A stretch of DNA of 64,000 nucleotides, taken from assembly GCF_000473045.1 (NCBI RefSeq), contig NZ_AXAY01000003.1, positions 372,001-436,000 on the forward strand, written 5' to 3'. Below, piece by piece: positions 50,175 to 59,605 of this stretch. The translations under genes were made by a program, and so were the position numbers. Every line of letters begins with the position of its first letter. Position 1 is the first letter of the stretch. The stretch is from Bradyrhizobium sp. WSM3983. Lineage in GTDB: Bacteria; Pseudomonadota; Alphaproteobacteria; Rhizobiales; Xanthobacteraceae. The notes beneath the pieces are model-generated. The model saw only the letters and a program-made list of their open reading frames with translations, did not search any database and was not told the DNA's origin.

Positions 50175-51995
50175 ATGCTTCGTAACAACTGGTCTTCCTC
50201 GCGCTTGGCGCGGGTTGGCGTTTTCGGGCTTCTCACGGTCACCACGGCCGTCATCTTCACGACCGATGCCGCCGACGCGCGGCGCTATCGGCGCCACTAC
50301 GCGCACCACCGGGTGCATCGCGACGTTTCCGAAAGCTATAGCCCGCAATTCGCGTCGATCATCGTCGACGGCAATTCCGGCGCGGTGCTCCAGTCGACCA
50401 GCCCCGACGGGCTTCGCCATCCCGCCTCGCTCACCAAGATCATGACCCTCTACTTGCTGTTCGAGCGTCTCGAATCCGGCAAGATGAAGCTCGACACCGA
50501 GCTGCCGGTGTCGCAGCACGCCGCCGACCAGGATCCGACCAAGCTCAATCTGCGTGCCGGCCAGACCATCCGCGTCGAGGACGCGATCAAGGGTCTCGTC
50601 ACCCGCTCCGCCAATGACGCTGCTGTCGTGATCGCCGAAGCGATCGGCGGCGACGAGGACGATTTCGCCGCGATGATGACGCGCAAGGCGCGCGCGCTCG
50701 GCATGTCCAAGACGGTCTACCGCAACGCCAACGGCCTTCCCAACGACGAGCAGGTGACGACCGCGCGCGACCAGGCCACGCTCGGCCGCGCCATCCAGGA
50801 GCGCTTCCCGCGCTACTATCGCTATTTCTCGACCACCTCGTTCACCTGGCGCGGCGAGCAGATCCGCAACCACAATCACCTGCTCGGCAGCGTCGAGGGC
50901 GTGGACGGCATCAAGACCGGCTACACCCGCGCTTCCGGCTTCAATCTCGTGACCTCGATCCGCCGCGGCAACCGCCATCTGATTGGCGTGGTGCTCGGCG
51001 GCCGCAGCGGCGGCTCGCGCGACGCCATCATGCGCAATCTGCTCGCGGAAAATCTCGAGAAGGGCGCGACCGCCCACACTGTCGTGGCGGTGAGCGAGCG
51101 CAACAGCGCCGACACCAGCACCGACGTCGCCGATGCTTCGGATACCCCGGCCCGTTCCGCGGCGCCGGTTCAGGTCGCGGCCGCCCCGGCGGCCGAGGCA
51201 CCCGCGCCGCGTGCCGCCTCGCGCCTGTCGGCCCTTGCAGCTGCGACCGCCGCGATGCCGCCGGCCCAGCCCAAGCCCGAAGCCAAGCCCATGGAGTCCA
51301 AGATCGAGCCCGCGCCGCTGACCAATGGCGTGATCTCGAACCAGCCGCTCGCTCTCATTCCGGGTTCGTCCGAGCCGATGAAGCCGGTCCGGGTCAAGAC
51401 GGTTCAGGTCAAGGCCGGCGCGGTCAAGGTCGCGTCCGCCGCCCCGACGCAGGTCGCGCCGCAGGTCACCAACACGATTCCCCCCCGCGCCGACATTGCC
51501 GAGACCTCCGGCGCTGTCGTCGCTAGGGCCGACATCGTCAACAAGCCAGAGTCCGCCCGGGCCGAAGTCGCCCGGACCGAGATGCCGCAACGGCCGGCAG
51601 GCTTCGGCACCGGCAACGGTATCCTCGGCGTGCTGCCGGCGACCACCGCCGCTGCCCCCGCGCCCGCCCCGGTTGCCAGGCTCGCCTCCGCCGATCCGTC
51701 ACCGCAGCCGATCCAGATGAGTGCCACCACCAAGCCGGTTGTCAGCCATAGCGGCTGGATCGTCCAAGTCGGCGCGCTCGAGAGCGAGACCGAAGCCCAG
51801 CAGCGAATTGAAGCCGCGCGCAGCTCAGCCCGCGGCCTGCTCAGCAAGGCCGATCCGTTCACCGAGCCTGTTGTCGCCAGGGACAACCGCAAGCTCTACC
51901 GCGCCCGCTTTGCCGGGCTCGAGCGGGACCAGGCCGAAGCGGTGTGCAAGGCGCTGAAGCGCGCCGACATCTCCTGCATGACCGTCCGCAACTGA
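50175..51995 (+). CDS. D-alanyl-D-alanine carboxypeptidase with C-terminal SPOR domain
   Basis: 606 residues, penicillin-binding protein 5/6 family, secreted. Signal peptide from LARVGVFGLLTVTTAVIF to ADAR. Active-site motifs SLTK (Ser85, Lys88), SAN (145-147) and KTG (247-249). A low-complexity Ala/Pro/Val linker (about residues 320-520) leads to a SPOR domain (GWIVQVGALESETEAQQRIE to LERDQAEAVCKALKRADISC). The tail should bind septal, stem-peptide-free glycan while the enzyme trims D-Ala. Linker length is unusual. Followed by a clear terminator. Confidence 0.95.
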   Translation: MLRNNWSSSRLARVGVFGLLTVTTAVIFTTDAADARRYRRHYAHHRVHRDVSESYSPQFASIIVDGNSGAVLQSTSPDGLRHPASLTKIMTLYLLFERLESGKMKLDTELPVSQHAADQDPTKLNLRAGQTIRVEDAIKGLVTRSANDAAVVIAEAIGGDEDDFAAMMTRKARALGMSKTVYRNANGLPNDEQVTTARDQATLGRAIQERFPRYYRYFSTTSFTWRGEQIRNHNHLLGSVEGVDGIKTGYTRASGFNLVTSIRRGNRHLIGVVLGGRSGGSRDAIMRNLLAENLEKGATAHTVVAVSERNSADTSTDVADASDTPARSAAPVQVAAAPAAEAPAPRAASRLSALAAATAAMPPAQPKPEAKPMESKIEPAPLTNGVISNQPLALIPGSSEPMKPVRVKTVQVKAGAVKVASAAPTQVAPQVTNTIPPRADIAETSGAVVARADIVNKPESARAEVARTEMPQRPAGFGTGNGILGVLPATTAAAPAPAPVARLASADPSPQPIQMSATTKPVVSHSGWIVQVGALESETEAQQRIEAARSSARGLLSKADPFTEPVVARDNRKLYRARFAGLERDQAEAVCKALKRADISCMTVRN

Positions 51996-52013
51996 TCGTC
52001 TGACCCTTCCGAA

Positions 52014-52048
52014 CAAATGCCCGCGCCTTGCGCGGGCATTTGTTTTTG
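52014..52048 (+). terminator. Terminator after the carboxypeptidase gene
   Basis: CAAATGCCCGCG pairs with CGCGGGCATTTG (CCTTG-type loop) followed by TTTTTGG. It lies about 20 bp after the stop codon. Confidence 0.93.
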
Positions 52049-52216
52049 GGGATGAGGTGGCGCTGGAGGCTGTTCCGCGACAACCTCTCGTCAAGGATTT
52101 ACAGTTAAAACTTTACTCAAGGGATCGACCACGCCGACAATGGCGGGCATCGGGGCGACGGCAGACAGAGCAAGCGGAGTTCACGCGGTACGGGCGTTTG
52201 TAGCGTGGTGCCGGAG

Positions 52217-52942
52217 TTAGCCGTTATGCGTACGAAGCAGAGTATCCTTGGCCTCGTTTACACGGGCAGCGAGGTACGTCGAGCCCCCCTGGTCGGGATG
52301 CAGTTTCTTCATGAGGGACTTGTGCGCCCGGCTGATGTCGTCGCGCCCCGCCCCCGGCTGCAAGCCAAGGATCTGATAGGCCTCCTCCGCCGTCATTTTG
52401 CCGCTCGACGGCGTGCGGCGCTGCCCCCCTGCCGCGTTGCCCTGCGCGTTCTGACGCCAAGCGGGAAACCGGCGGTCCAGATAGCTTTCAAGTAAGGCCA
52501 CGCTCTCGGCGTCGAACGCAGGGACCATCGCCAGCAGGCTTGCAAGATCGAACTCGTCGAGACTGCGCCCCGCGTGAGGCCCGGCGACGATCTCGCCCGA
52601 GAGCTGGCCGGACTCGTGATCGAGCCGCATGTCCAGGAACTGCGAGCGCACGCGCGAGCTCTGGTTGGGCGAGCGTGCCGCTCCACCGCCGAACAAGCCA
52701 CCAATATTGCCGAAGCCCGCATTCGCCAACGGCGTCCAGCCGAGCAGTCCGGCACCGAATAGTCCGAGCGGAATCGCCACGGCCAGTTCGCCCCGCAAGC
52801 CCGTGAAGGCGGCCACCGCGAGCGCGACCACGCCGCCACCGAACTTGATGGTGCGCGCCAGCACCGCCGGATTGGCGGAGCGGAACATCTGGAGCAGCAG
52901 ATAGAGCGTGATAACGGCGATAACGCCGGCGATCAGTGTCAT
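52217..52942 (-). CDS. DnaJ-domain membrane protein
   Basis: 241 residues. Two hydrophobic segments at the N-terminus (LIAGVIAVITLYLLLQMF, VVALAVAAF...AVAIPLGLFGAGLLG), a linker, and a C-terminal J domain with the HPD motif (KLHPDQGGS) that stimulates a DnaK-type ATPase. Layout resembles TIM14/DjlA-like anchored J proteins; the J part faces the cytoplasm. It lies 69 bp after the VWA gene (same strand). The Hsp70 partner is not nearby, so it may use general DnaK. Confidence 0.87.
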   Translation of the reverse strand: MTLIAGVIAVITLYLLLQMFRSANPAVLARTIKFGGGVVALAVAAFTGLRGELAVAIPLGLFGAGLLGWTPLANAGFGNIGGLFGGGAARSPNQSSRVRSQFLDMRLDHESGQLSGEIVAGPHAGRSLDEFDLASLLAMVPAFDAESVALLESYLDRRFPAWRQNAQGNAAGGQRRTPSSGKMTAEEAYQILGLQPGAGRDDISRAHKSLMKKLHPDQGGSTYLAARVNEAKDTLLRTHNG

Positions 52943-53011
52943 GGCGGGAATATAATCGCCCTTCCGGCAAAATGCATTGGCTCCGCCGCGGACCGCGCCG
53001 GCCTAAGCGGC

Positions 53012-53767
53012 TTACTTCATCTGTCCGATCAGCTGCGCCGCGCCGTTCGCCGTCTTCGCCAGTTTCAACAATGCCTCGCGGCCGCCGGCGGCATAGGCCG
53101 CAGCGGCCCGCAACAGCTCGCGCAACTGCGCCGCCGCGCCCGGATCGAACCGGCACCAGGCCCCGCCGGTCAGACGCGCGATCTCGCGAAACGCCTGTTC
53201 GGCGACCGCATCATGGCCTTCCTGAAACAGGAACACCGGCACCTTGAGCATGCCGAGCTCGCCGGCCTTGGCGCAAAGCGCGTCGACCTTCTCCTCCATG
53301 GCATCGCCGACGAACACTACGGCACGCACGCCCGATGCGACCGCCTCGCGCCGCGCGTCGGTCAACACCCTGCCGATCTGGGTGTCCCCGCCGCGACAAT
53401 CGATCTTGCTCATCAGCGTCGCGAGCTTGCCGCTGTCGGAAATCCACCCCGTGGCACGGCATTCGTTGTAGCCACGATAATAGACAAGCCGGATGTCGAG
53501 GCTTCCGAGCACCGCGGCCTCGCGAAACATGTCGGCCTGAAGCGCGCAGGCCATGTCCCAGGTCGGCTGGCGGCTCATTGTCGCATCCAGCGCGAAGATC
53601 AAGCGGCCCTTCGCACCAGGCGCATGCGGCGACAGCGCACGCGCCTTGGCGACGAAGGCGGCGACGTCCTCCGAGGTCGAGGTCTTGGCCTGCGGCAACG
53701 AGCTGTCATTTTCGGCTCTCGCCGAGACGGCATCGCTATCGCGCGGTTTGATGGGGTCGCCTGACAT
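53012..53767 (-). CDS. Cytoplasmic VWA-domain protein
   Basis: 251 residues without signal peptide. GRLIFALDATMSRQPTWDMA carries a MIDAS DxTxS, and RGGDTQIGRVLTDARREAV and AVVFVGDAMEEKVDALC complete the A-domain fold. Function unknown; such stand-alone VWA proteins act as assembly or chaperone-like factors. Neighbouring J-domain gene on the same strand suggests a functional pair. ATG 53767 preferred to GTG 53779. Confidence 0.85.
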   Translation of the reverse strand: MSGDPIKPRDSDAVSARAENDSSLPQAKTSTSEDVAAFVAKARALSPHAPGAKGRLIFALDATMSRQPTWDMACALQADMFREAAVLGSLDIRLVYYRGYNECRATGWISDSGKLATLMSKIDCRGGDTQIGRVLTDARREAVASGVRAVVFVGDAMEEKVDALCAKAGELGMLKVPVFLFQEGHDAVAEQAFREIARLTGGAWCRFDPGAAAQLRELLRAAAAYAAGGREALLKLAKTANGAAQLIGQMK

Positions 53768-53897
53768 CTGGGGTCGCACTTGGTCTCACACCACCAATGT
53801 GGATAGCGCGCCCTGCCCGGTCAATGTGCAAGGCCTCCGCAGGCGGAAGCCGGCGGAGGCCTTGAGACTTGTTTCCGGCTATGGCGAGCGGATCCGA

Positions 53898-54758
53898 TCA
53901 GCTCTTAGCGGGCGCCATCAGAGCGACCGGGCCGGGCTCGAGCACCTTCGGCGGCGACGACGTGGTGTCGACCGGCGCGATCGCGCTGTCGGTGTCGGTG
54001 AGGAATTTATCGAGCATGCCCTGGATCGAATTCTTGGCGCCATCCGGGCCGGTGTCGCGCATGTCGTTGTGCTGGAAGTCGGTCTTCACGACCTGAATAC
54101 CAGCCTTCTCGCACTCTTCGTCGGTCGGGATCACGCCCGGATCGGTCTTGAACTGCGGATCCTTGGAGCGGAACGACAGGATCTTGAACTTGCCGGCGGT
54201 GACGAAGGGCACGCGGAGATTGTCCAGCGTCACGACCTTCTTGACCTCGTCCGGATACTGCTTGGCGAAGTACATCGTGATGTCGCCGCCCATGGAATGG
54301 CCGACCATCGTCACCCGAGAATAGTCGGCGTTGGGCTGAACCTTCTTCATTTCCTGCATCGCCAGATGGATGTTGGCGACACCGCGCAGGATCTGCGGCA
54401 GGCGGCCGACATAGATCTCGCCGGGCTTGGTCACCATCGGCGGATCGGTCGGCAAATCATGCTGCGGGCTGACGACGAGATAGCCGCGGGCCGCGAAGGC
54501 GTTGGCGAGGAAGCCGTACTCGGTGTTCTTGACGGTGTTGCCGTGATTGATCACGGCGACCGGCATGGTGATCATGCCGGCATTGGCCTGCATTTCCTTG
54601 TCGCGACGGATCGCGATGTCGACAGGCACGGGACGGTTGTCGCGCGAAGCGTCGTAGAAGGTGATGGTTTCGTGCTTGATGGCCCACTTGCTCGCCGTGA
54701 AATAAGCGACGCCGCAGAGGGCTCCGACAGAAACCAGAACGGCAATTCCACGCTTCAT
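53898..54758 (-). CDS. Secreted or anchored alpha/beta hydrolase
   Basis: 286 residues. An N-terminal hydrophobic helix (VLVSVGALCGVAYF) can act as anchor or signal. Alpha/beta fold: VAVINHGNTVKNTEYGF (oxyanion region), RVTMVGHSMGGDITMYFAKQ (nucleophile Ser), and a late Asp/His (LDNLRV, FQHNDM). Similar to dienelactone hydrolase or chlorophyllase-like esterases; substrate unknown. A 13-bp palindrome of the phasin-promoter type lies 150 bp upstream. Confidence 0.83.
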   Translation of the reverse strand: MKRGIAVLVSVGALCGVAYFTASKWAIKHETITFYDASRDNRPVPVDIAIRRDKEMQANAGMITMPVAVINHGNTVKNTEYGFLANAFAARGYLVVSPQHDLPTDPPMVTKPGEIYVGRLPQILRGVANIHLAMQEMKKVQPNADYSRVTMVGHSMGGDITMYFAKQYPDEVKKVVTLDNLRVPFVTAGKFKILSFRSKDPQFKTDPGVIPTDEECEKAGIQVVKTDFQHNDMRDTGPDGAKNSIQGMLDKFLTDTDSAIAPVDTTSSPPKVLEPGPVALMAPAKS

Positions 54759-55102
54759 TTTCGTCCTCAGCCTCAGGTCTTGCGACCTGATCCCTGTTGA
54801 AAATCGTGTTGTTCGAGGGGCTCTTCGGCCCCTTCGCGCCTATTCCCTAATATATGTCACAGCGGCGTGACAGGAAGGCCAAATATTGTGAACTGGCAGC
54901 CCTTTCATTGTGCGCCGCACACGTTTCTTGGGCATCCCGTTCTCATAAGATTAGATCAGCGTGCAGGTCACCATCCGACGCAACCGGTCTCGATCGGGTT
55001 CAATTTCGCGATAATCGTCGGGTGAAAACGGCTAAGCGTGACCGCGGTTCCCGTGGGAACCGGTAACCTTGATCGACTGGAAGTAGCGCTATACCGCCAG
55101 GA
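54759..55102. other. Gap between hydrolase and MipZ genes, with palindromes
   Basis: 344 bp without a credible gene. It holds AGGGGC/GCCCCT (54816-54833), TGTGCGCCGCACA (54910-54922, like the phasin-promoter sites) and CGGTTCCC-GT-GGGAACCG (55045-55062, perfect). The last lies about 40 bp past the mipZ stop and may be an operator or the base of a terminator without a T-tract. The hydrolase promoter must be here. Confidence 0.6.
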
Positions 55103-56026
55103 TTACGCGCCGAGGATGTCGTGAACCTCGAGCGGCTTGTCGACCTGGCTGAACCACTCGGCGCGATTGGCTGCACGGCGGCGGCCACGCTCGTCGAGCG
55201 GCAGCTTGAGCTGGCGGAGCAGGCTCGTCACCTCTTCCCGCGCGGTGAGATGGCCGAGATTGGGCCGCATCCCGAGCGTGGCTTCGTCGATCTCGTCCAG
55301 TGCGGTCAGGCCGCGCGGAAAAAACTCGCGATAGACGACGCGCTCGGCGAAGCCGTCGACGTAGCGGAAGCCGAGCCGCAGCGACAGATCCTTCAGTCCC
55401 TCGGCGACGAGTTGCTTGTTGCGGGAGCCGAGCATCGACAGGCGGTTGCGCACCACGATCCAGTCGGTGGTCGAGCCATCGAGCTGGCGGCGCTTGCGCC
55501 TGACGTCGCGCACCATCTCGGCATAATGGCTTTCCCCCGTCACCGCGTAATTGGCGGGATCGACGGTGCCGAGCACGTCGAAATCGAGAAAGCTGTCGTT
55601 GATCGGGGTGACCAGCGTATCGGCCATCGAATGAGCAAGCCGCATCAGGTAGCTGTCGGTGCCGGGCGTATCGATGACGATGAAGTCGAAATTGCTCTCG
55701 ACCGCCGAGACCGCCTCCATGAATTGAAGGAACTCGGAATTCTCGTTCTCCGCGACCTGCATGGTCTCGCCGAGCTTGATGCAGCGATGCATCGGCAGCT
55801 CGAGGTCGAGCTTGGTGCGGCGCGCCCACGCGGAACGGTTGTTGATGTAGCGGGTGAAGCTTTGCTGGCGGCAGTCGAGGTCGATGGTGGCGACACGCTG
55901 GCCGGCCTTCAGGAGCGCAACTGCGATGTGCAGGGCGGTGGTCGATTTGCCGGAGCCGCCCTTTTCATTGCCGAGCACGACGACATGCGCCGAGCCGGAT
56001 TGGCTTTGGCTAGCCTGCAGAAGCAT
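55103..56026 (-). CDS. mipZ: MipZ-type division-site ATPase
   Basis: 307-residue ParA-like P-loop ATPase, cytoplasmic, that forms a pole-to-centre gradient with ParB and keeps FtsZ away from poles. Deviant Walker A VLGNEKGGSGKSTTALHIAV; DLDCRQQSFTRYINNR; IDTPGTDSYLMRLAHS; TPINDSFLDFDVLGTVDP, all closely like Caulobacter MipZ. ATG 56026 has GAGGA upstream; a GTG at 56041 is not needed. It is divergent from panC. ParB is not in the window. Confidence 0.93.
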   Translation of the reverse strand: MLLQASQSQSGSAHVVVLGNEKGGSGKSTTALHIAVALLKAGQRVATIDLDCRQQSFTRYINNRSAWARRTKLDLELPMHRCIKLGETMQVAENENSEFLQFMEAVSAVESNFDFIVIDTPGTDSYLMRLAHSMADTLVTPINDSFLDFDVLGTVDPANYAVTGESHYAEMVRDVRRKRRQLDGSTTDWIVVRNRLSMLGSRNKQLVAEGLKDLSLRLGFRYVDGFAERVVYREFFPRGLTALDEIDEATLGMRPNLGHLTAREEVTSLLRQLKLPLDERGRRRAANRAEWFSQVDKPLEVHDILGA

Positions 56027-56296
56027 GGCGATCCTCAACACCCCTGAACAATATCTTCGAGTTGGCCGCGTCTGCGGTCAAGTGAAATGCGTGACAGGAT
56101 GACGAAATCAGTGCGCTGGTCTTCATCATGAATCGTGTCGCGATGTTGCGTCTGTGATCCAGCCCACGATGGCGCGACATCCTCGCAGCGGGGGATGCTG
56201 TGCCGCATGTCGACGCATGGCGTCCACGACCGCCGGTTGTTAAGGTTAGCCGGGCTGCGCGGCAGGCCGCGCCCTCCCCAACCTAGCCGAGTCCTG

Positions 56297-57148
56297 ATGT
56301 CACGAAGCCCCTTGATCACCCGCACGGTGCCCGCCCTGCGACGCGCCGTCGACAATCTTCGCAAGCGAAAGGCCACGGTCGCGCTGGTTCCGACCATGGG
56401 GGCACTCCATGACGGCCATGTGTCGCTGGTGCGCCTCGCGAAGCGACGCGGAAGCCGCGTCGTTGTGTCGATCTTCGTCAATCCAACCCAGTTCGCCCCG
56501 ACCGAGGATTTCGGCGCTTACCCGCGGACCTGGAAATCCGACATCGCCAAGCTTGCGGCCGAGGATGTCGACATCGTCTGGCACCCCGGGGTCGAGGCGA
56601 TGTATCCGGGGGGCTTTGCGACGCGCATTGTTCCGGAGGGGCCGGCACTGGCCGGCCTCGAAGACCGCTTCCGCCCACACTTCTTCGGCGGCGTCGCCAC
56701 CGTCGTCGGCAAGCTGTTCACGCAATGCCGGCCGGATGTCGCGATCTTCGGCGAGAAAGACTTTCAGCAATTGCGCGTGGTGGCGCAGATGGCGCGCGAC
56801 CTCGATCTGGGCGTGAAGGTGATCGGCTCCCGCACGGTGCGCGAGCGCGACGGGCTCGCGATGTCCTCGCGCAACGTCTACCTCTCGCCCGATGAGCGGC
56901 AGACCGCCACCACCCTCTACCGCGCCATGAAGGACAGCGCCGGGCGGATCCAGGCTGGCGAAGCCATCGCGAGCGCGATGGCGCGCGGCGCCGAGATGAT
57001 CAAGTCAGCCGGCTTTGCGCTCGACTATTTCGAGCTCCGTCATGCCGAGACGCTGGCGCCGGTCACCTCGCGCGCGGGCGGGCCACTGCGGATTCTGGTC
57101 GCAGCCAAGCTCGGCGCGACCCGGCTGATCGACAATATCGCGGTTTAG
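56297..57148 (+). CDS. panC: Pantoate-beta-alanine ligase
   Basis: 283-residue enzyme joining pantoate and beta-alanine with ATP in coenzyme A synthesis. [15 protein letters not shown] (HIGH-like ATP site), [28 protein letters not shown] and [15 protein letters not shown] (KMSKS-like) are all present. ATG 56297 is chosen; 54 upstream in-frame codons from 56135 are rich in Cys and Arg and not conserved. It is divergent from mipZ. Its stop codon overlaps the convergent DUF1489 gene by four bases. Confidence 0.96.
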   Translation: MSRSPLITRTVPALRRAVDNLRKRKATVALVPTMGALHDGHVSLVRLAKRRGSRVVVSIFVNPTQFAPTEDFGAYPRTWKSDIAKLAAEDVDIVWHPGVEAMYPGGFATRIVPEGPALAGLEDRFRPHFFGGVATVVGKLFTQCRPDVAIFGEKDFQQLRVVAQMARDLDLGVKVIGSRTVRERDGLAMSSRNVYLSPDERQTATTLYRAMKDSAGRIQAGEAIASAMARGAEMIKSAGFALDYFELRHAETLAPVTSRAGGPLRILVAAKLGATRLIDNIAV

Positions 57149-57585
57149 AGCAGTCCGAGATCGCGCAGCTCGCGCCGCATCGGCTCCGGCATCGCCGCGA
57201 TGGTGCCGGCGGCGGACTTGCCGAGATCGGGGGGCACGGAATCGTCGGTGAGATAGCGCCAGCCCTGGAACGGACGCATCGGCCGCGGCGACACCGGGAT
57301 CACTTTCGGCTGCATCACGATCCGGCAGCGGCCGATGCCGTCCTTGTCGCGGAACGGCTCGATGCCGATGATCTTCTCGCGCGCTGCGATCTCGCCCTTG
57401 ATGACCCAATAGAGCGATCCGCCTCCGAGAATCTCGGCGTCACGCTTGGGCACCATGCGGGTGACGTGGATGTGGTGTTGCGGCAGGCCTTTCTTCTTGG
57501 CCGCCTGCATCCGTTCGGCGATCCACCCCTTCAATTCCTTGACGGAGTCGCAGCCGACGGCAAGCTTGATCAGATGAAGTGGCAT
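57145..57585 (-). CDS. DUF1489 family protein
   Basis: 146 residues, near full family length. [40 protein letters not shown] and [21 protein letters not shown] are typical of DUF1489, an alphaproteobacterial family with no known role; it may bind RNA because of its basic strands and small size (inference). Convergent with panC, four-base overlap. Next to the membrane-protein gene on the same strand. Confidence 0.9.
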   Translation of the reverse strand: MPLHLIKLAVGCDSVKELKGWIAERMQAAKKKGLPQHHIHVTRMVPKRDAEILGGGSLYWVIKGEIAAREKIIGIEPFRDKDGIGRCRIVMQPKVIPVSPRPMRPFQGWRYLTDDSVPPDLGKSAAGTIAAMPEPMRRELRDLGLL

Positions 57586-57627
57586 GGCCCAGCATTAGCG
57601 GGCCAGCCACAGGTTTTCAAAGCCGAA

Positions 57628-58611
57628 CTAGTTGTTATCCGCAGCCGCGGGAGCCGAGCCCGGCGGCGGTGCGAGCGGAACCGGCGCAGCTGCGGGCGCG
57701 CGCGCAGCCTTCGGCGCCGGCGGCTTCTTCGCAGCCGGTGCTGCGGCCTGCGCCGAGGTCGCAGCCGGGGCGCGCGATGCCGGCGCTGCGGCCGCATTGG
57801 CGGCCGGTGCCTGGCGCGTGGCCGCCGTCGGCGGCTCCGGATTCATGATGCTCACCGGCGGCGTCGACGAGGCGCTCGGGAACTCCGCATTGGTCGGCTT
57901 GCCCGTCGGCATCGACGCCGGCAGCCCGGTAAGCGCAGCCGTGGCTGGCCCCGCTGGTGCCGCTGCGGGCGCGTTCCAGGTCGGCGCATAGCGCGCGACC
58001 AGCATGTCGTAGAGATGCGCGTCCATGTTGGCGGCGACCTGGTGCTGATCGGTCAGCGAGCGGAAGGCGGCACAATCGAACTGGGTGCAGCCGTCGCGCA
58101 CGACCAGCACCTGGGCAACGAGGCCGTAGCGATCGCGCTCCAGCGACTTGCGCAGCACCTTCGTGTCCGGTGTCAGGCTCTTGTCGGCGGTCGCGGCGTC
58201 GCCGAGTGCAGTCAGCCGATCGATCCGGGCCGCCGTATAAGCGACGGCGGCAGCCGCTGCGTCGGGCGCGCCGAACAGCGCCTTCTCGCAGCCAACGGCC
58301 ACGGCATCACCGGCGAGATCGTCGAGGCAGGACAGCGCCGGCAGGCTTGTATTTGCCACGACTAGCGCGCGCGCTTCACTCGGCGCGGCCTGCCCCACGG
58401 GTCCGTAGACCCGCATGGTGGCGGCCACCGCGATGCCGATCGAGAGCAGCGTGATAACGGTCAGCGCACCGTTGGCGACCGATTTCTCGGCGCGCAGCAG
58501 CGTGATCAGCAGGATCAATCCGAAGAAGCCGGCAGCCGCCAGCGTCATCCACATCGGAAAGGCCGGCGAGCGCCAGATTTCGTCGAGCGACGAGGCCCAT
58601 GCCCAGTTCAT
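57628..58611 (-). CDS. Membrane protein with Pro/Ala-rich C-terminal tail
   Basis: 327 residues. Two helices near the start (MWMTLAAAGFFGLILLITLL, TVITLLSIGIAVAATMRVY), a conserved-looking middle with two Cys pairs (CLDDLAGDAVAVGCEK, DGCTQFDCAAF), and about 115 residues of Pro/Ala-rich low-complexity tail. The middle part is probably periplasmic with disulfides. Not recognised as a named family. It lies 42 bp upstream of DUF1489 in the same strand sense; they may be cotranscribed. Confidence 0.75.
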   Translation of the reverse strand: MNWAWASSLDEIWRSPAFPMWMTLAAAGFFGLILLITLLRAEKSVANGALTVITLLSIGIAVAATMRVYGPVGQAAPSEARALVVANTSLPALSCLDDLAGDAVAVGCEKALFGAPDAAAAAVAYTAARIDRLTALGDAATADKSLTPDTKVLRKSLERDRYGLVAQVLVVRDGCTQFDCAAFRSLTDQHQVAANMDAHLYDMLVARYAPTWNAPAAAPAGPATAALTGLPASMPTGKPTNAEFPSASSTPPVSIMNPEPPTAATRQAPAANAAAAPASRAPAATSAQAAAPAAKKPPAPKAARAPAAAPVPLAPPPGSAPAAADNN

Positions 58612-58768
58612 GCGCGACGTCCCCTCACGCGAGCAGAGAGCGAATGGTCAAAGCGAGCACCGCTATTCGGCAACTGCCCCCCGGCCCAGCTTGTCGAGCC
58701 GAAGCGGGCCTTTTGACGGCGGAGGAAGCAGATTCGTCCGCGACACCCATGCGCAGCGCCGTCATCCG

Positions 58769-58972
58769 TCAGGATTGCGCGAGCTGGCTTTCCTTGGCGA
58801 CCCGTTCAAAGGCTTCGGTCGAACTTTTGATCCGGTATTGGCAGTCGTCACCGTCCGTCGGCAGCAGGCGGATGATCTCATACGAGCCGCTGGCAGCCGG
58901 ACGCGCGACGTTGCTGGCCGTGAACAATACGCGCGTTCCAATCGGGAATTTGTGCTTCAACACCCTCTCCAT
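58769..58972 (-). CDS. Small conserved-type hypothetical protein
   Basis: 67 residues: ERVLKHKFPIGTRVLFTASN, YEIIRLLPTDGDDCQYRIKS and FERVAKESQLAQS. Predicted all-beta, SH3-like barrel (GTRVLFT, SYEIIRLLP), cytoplasmic. The composition and regular strand pattern support a real gene. Proteins of this look are common in Bradyrhizobium; function unknown. Start ATG 58972; GTG 58975 directly before it. Confidence 0.75.
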   Translation of the reverse strand: MERVLKHKFPIGTRVLFTASNVARPAASGSYEIIRLLPTDGDDCQYRIKSSTEAFERVAKESQLAQS

Positions 58973-59155
58973 CACTCAAACAACGCCTGCCTCGCCCGTG
59001 GTCCCACTGCGAGGCCGGCTGGAAACCCAGCCGCTGTATAGCACGCAGGCGGCGTTTTTGACCAGCCTCATCCGAGCATGGACGTGCCAATTTTGAAGTC
59101 TTTTCAGAACGATAACGGGAACACAGCCGGCTTGGACGACCGCTGGAACCAGGCC

Positions 59156-59524
59156 TCAGGCGCCATGGGGCAGATGGCCCTGCGGGCTCGCCTGATCCAC
59201 GGCCTTTGGCAGCTCCTGGGCCAGGATCTCGCCCAGCTGGTCGACCGGGATGTTGTAGCGCGCGGCGAGCTGGCGGACGGTGTCGTTGCCGAGCACGGCA
59301 CGGAGCTGGTCGGCGGAGATCGGCAGGTTCTGGCCATTACCAAGCCAGGACTTCACCTGGTCGCCGAAGCCCGCTTGCTGGAGCTTTGCGACGATCGCGC
59401 CCAAGCCGCCCTGGTTGTTGCTGCCGAGCACCTCGTTCATCACGGCCGGCAGGACGGCGGCGCCGAGCTGGCCAAGCGCGCTGCGCAGCGCGGGATTGTT
59501 CTCCAGCGAATCCAGAATTCCCAT
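59156..59524 (-). CDS. YidB-type DUF937 protein
   Basis: 122 residues. GILDSLENNPALRSALGQL, then LGAIVAKLQQAGFGDQVKSWLG and SADQLRAVLGNDTVRQLAARYNI are the DUF937 signature, with the hydrophobic helix pairs and Gly/Asn-rich GQNLP turn. Cytoplasmic, function unknown (E. coli YidB-like). Single gene, followed by DUF-type or GST genes on the same strand; 81 bp after the GST stop. Confidence 0.93.
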   Translation of the reverse strand: MGILDSLENNPALRSALGQLGAAVLPAVMNEVLGSNNQGGLGAIVAKLQQAGFGDQVKSWLGNGQNLPISADQLRAVLGNDTVRQLAARYNIPVDQLGEILAQELPKAVDQASPQGHLPHGA

Positions 59525-59605
59525 AGCCGTCCCCTCTCCGTTATTCCCTATGATTGAGCGCCGCCAGCGGCCATGCCGTCAAGCTGCGCCCATTCACATT
59601 CGCGA

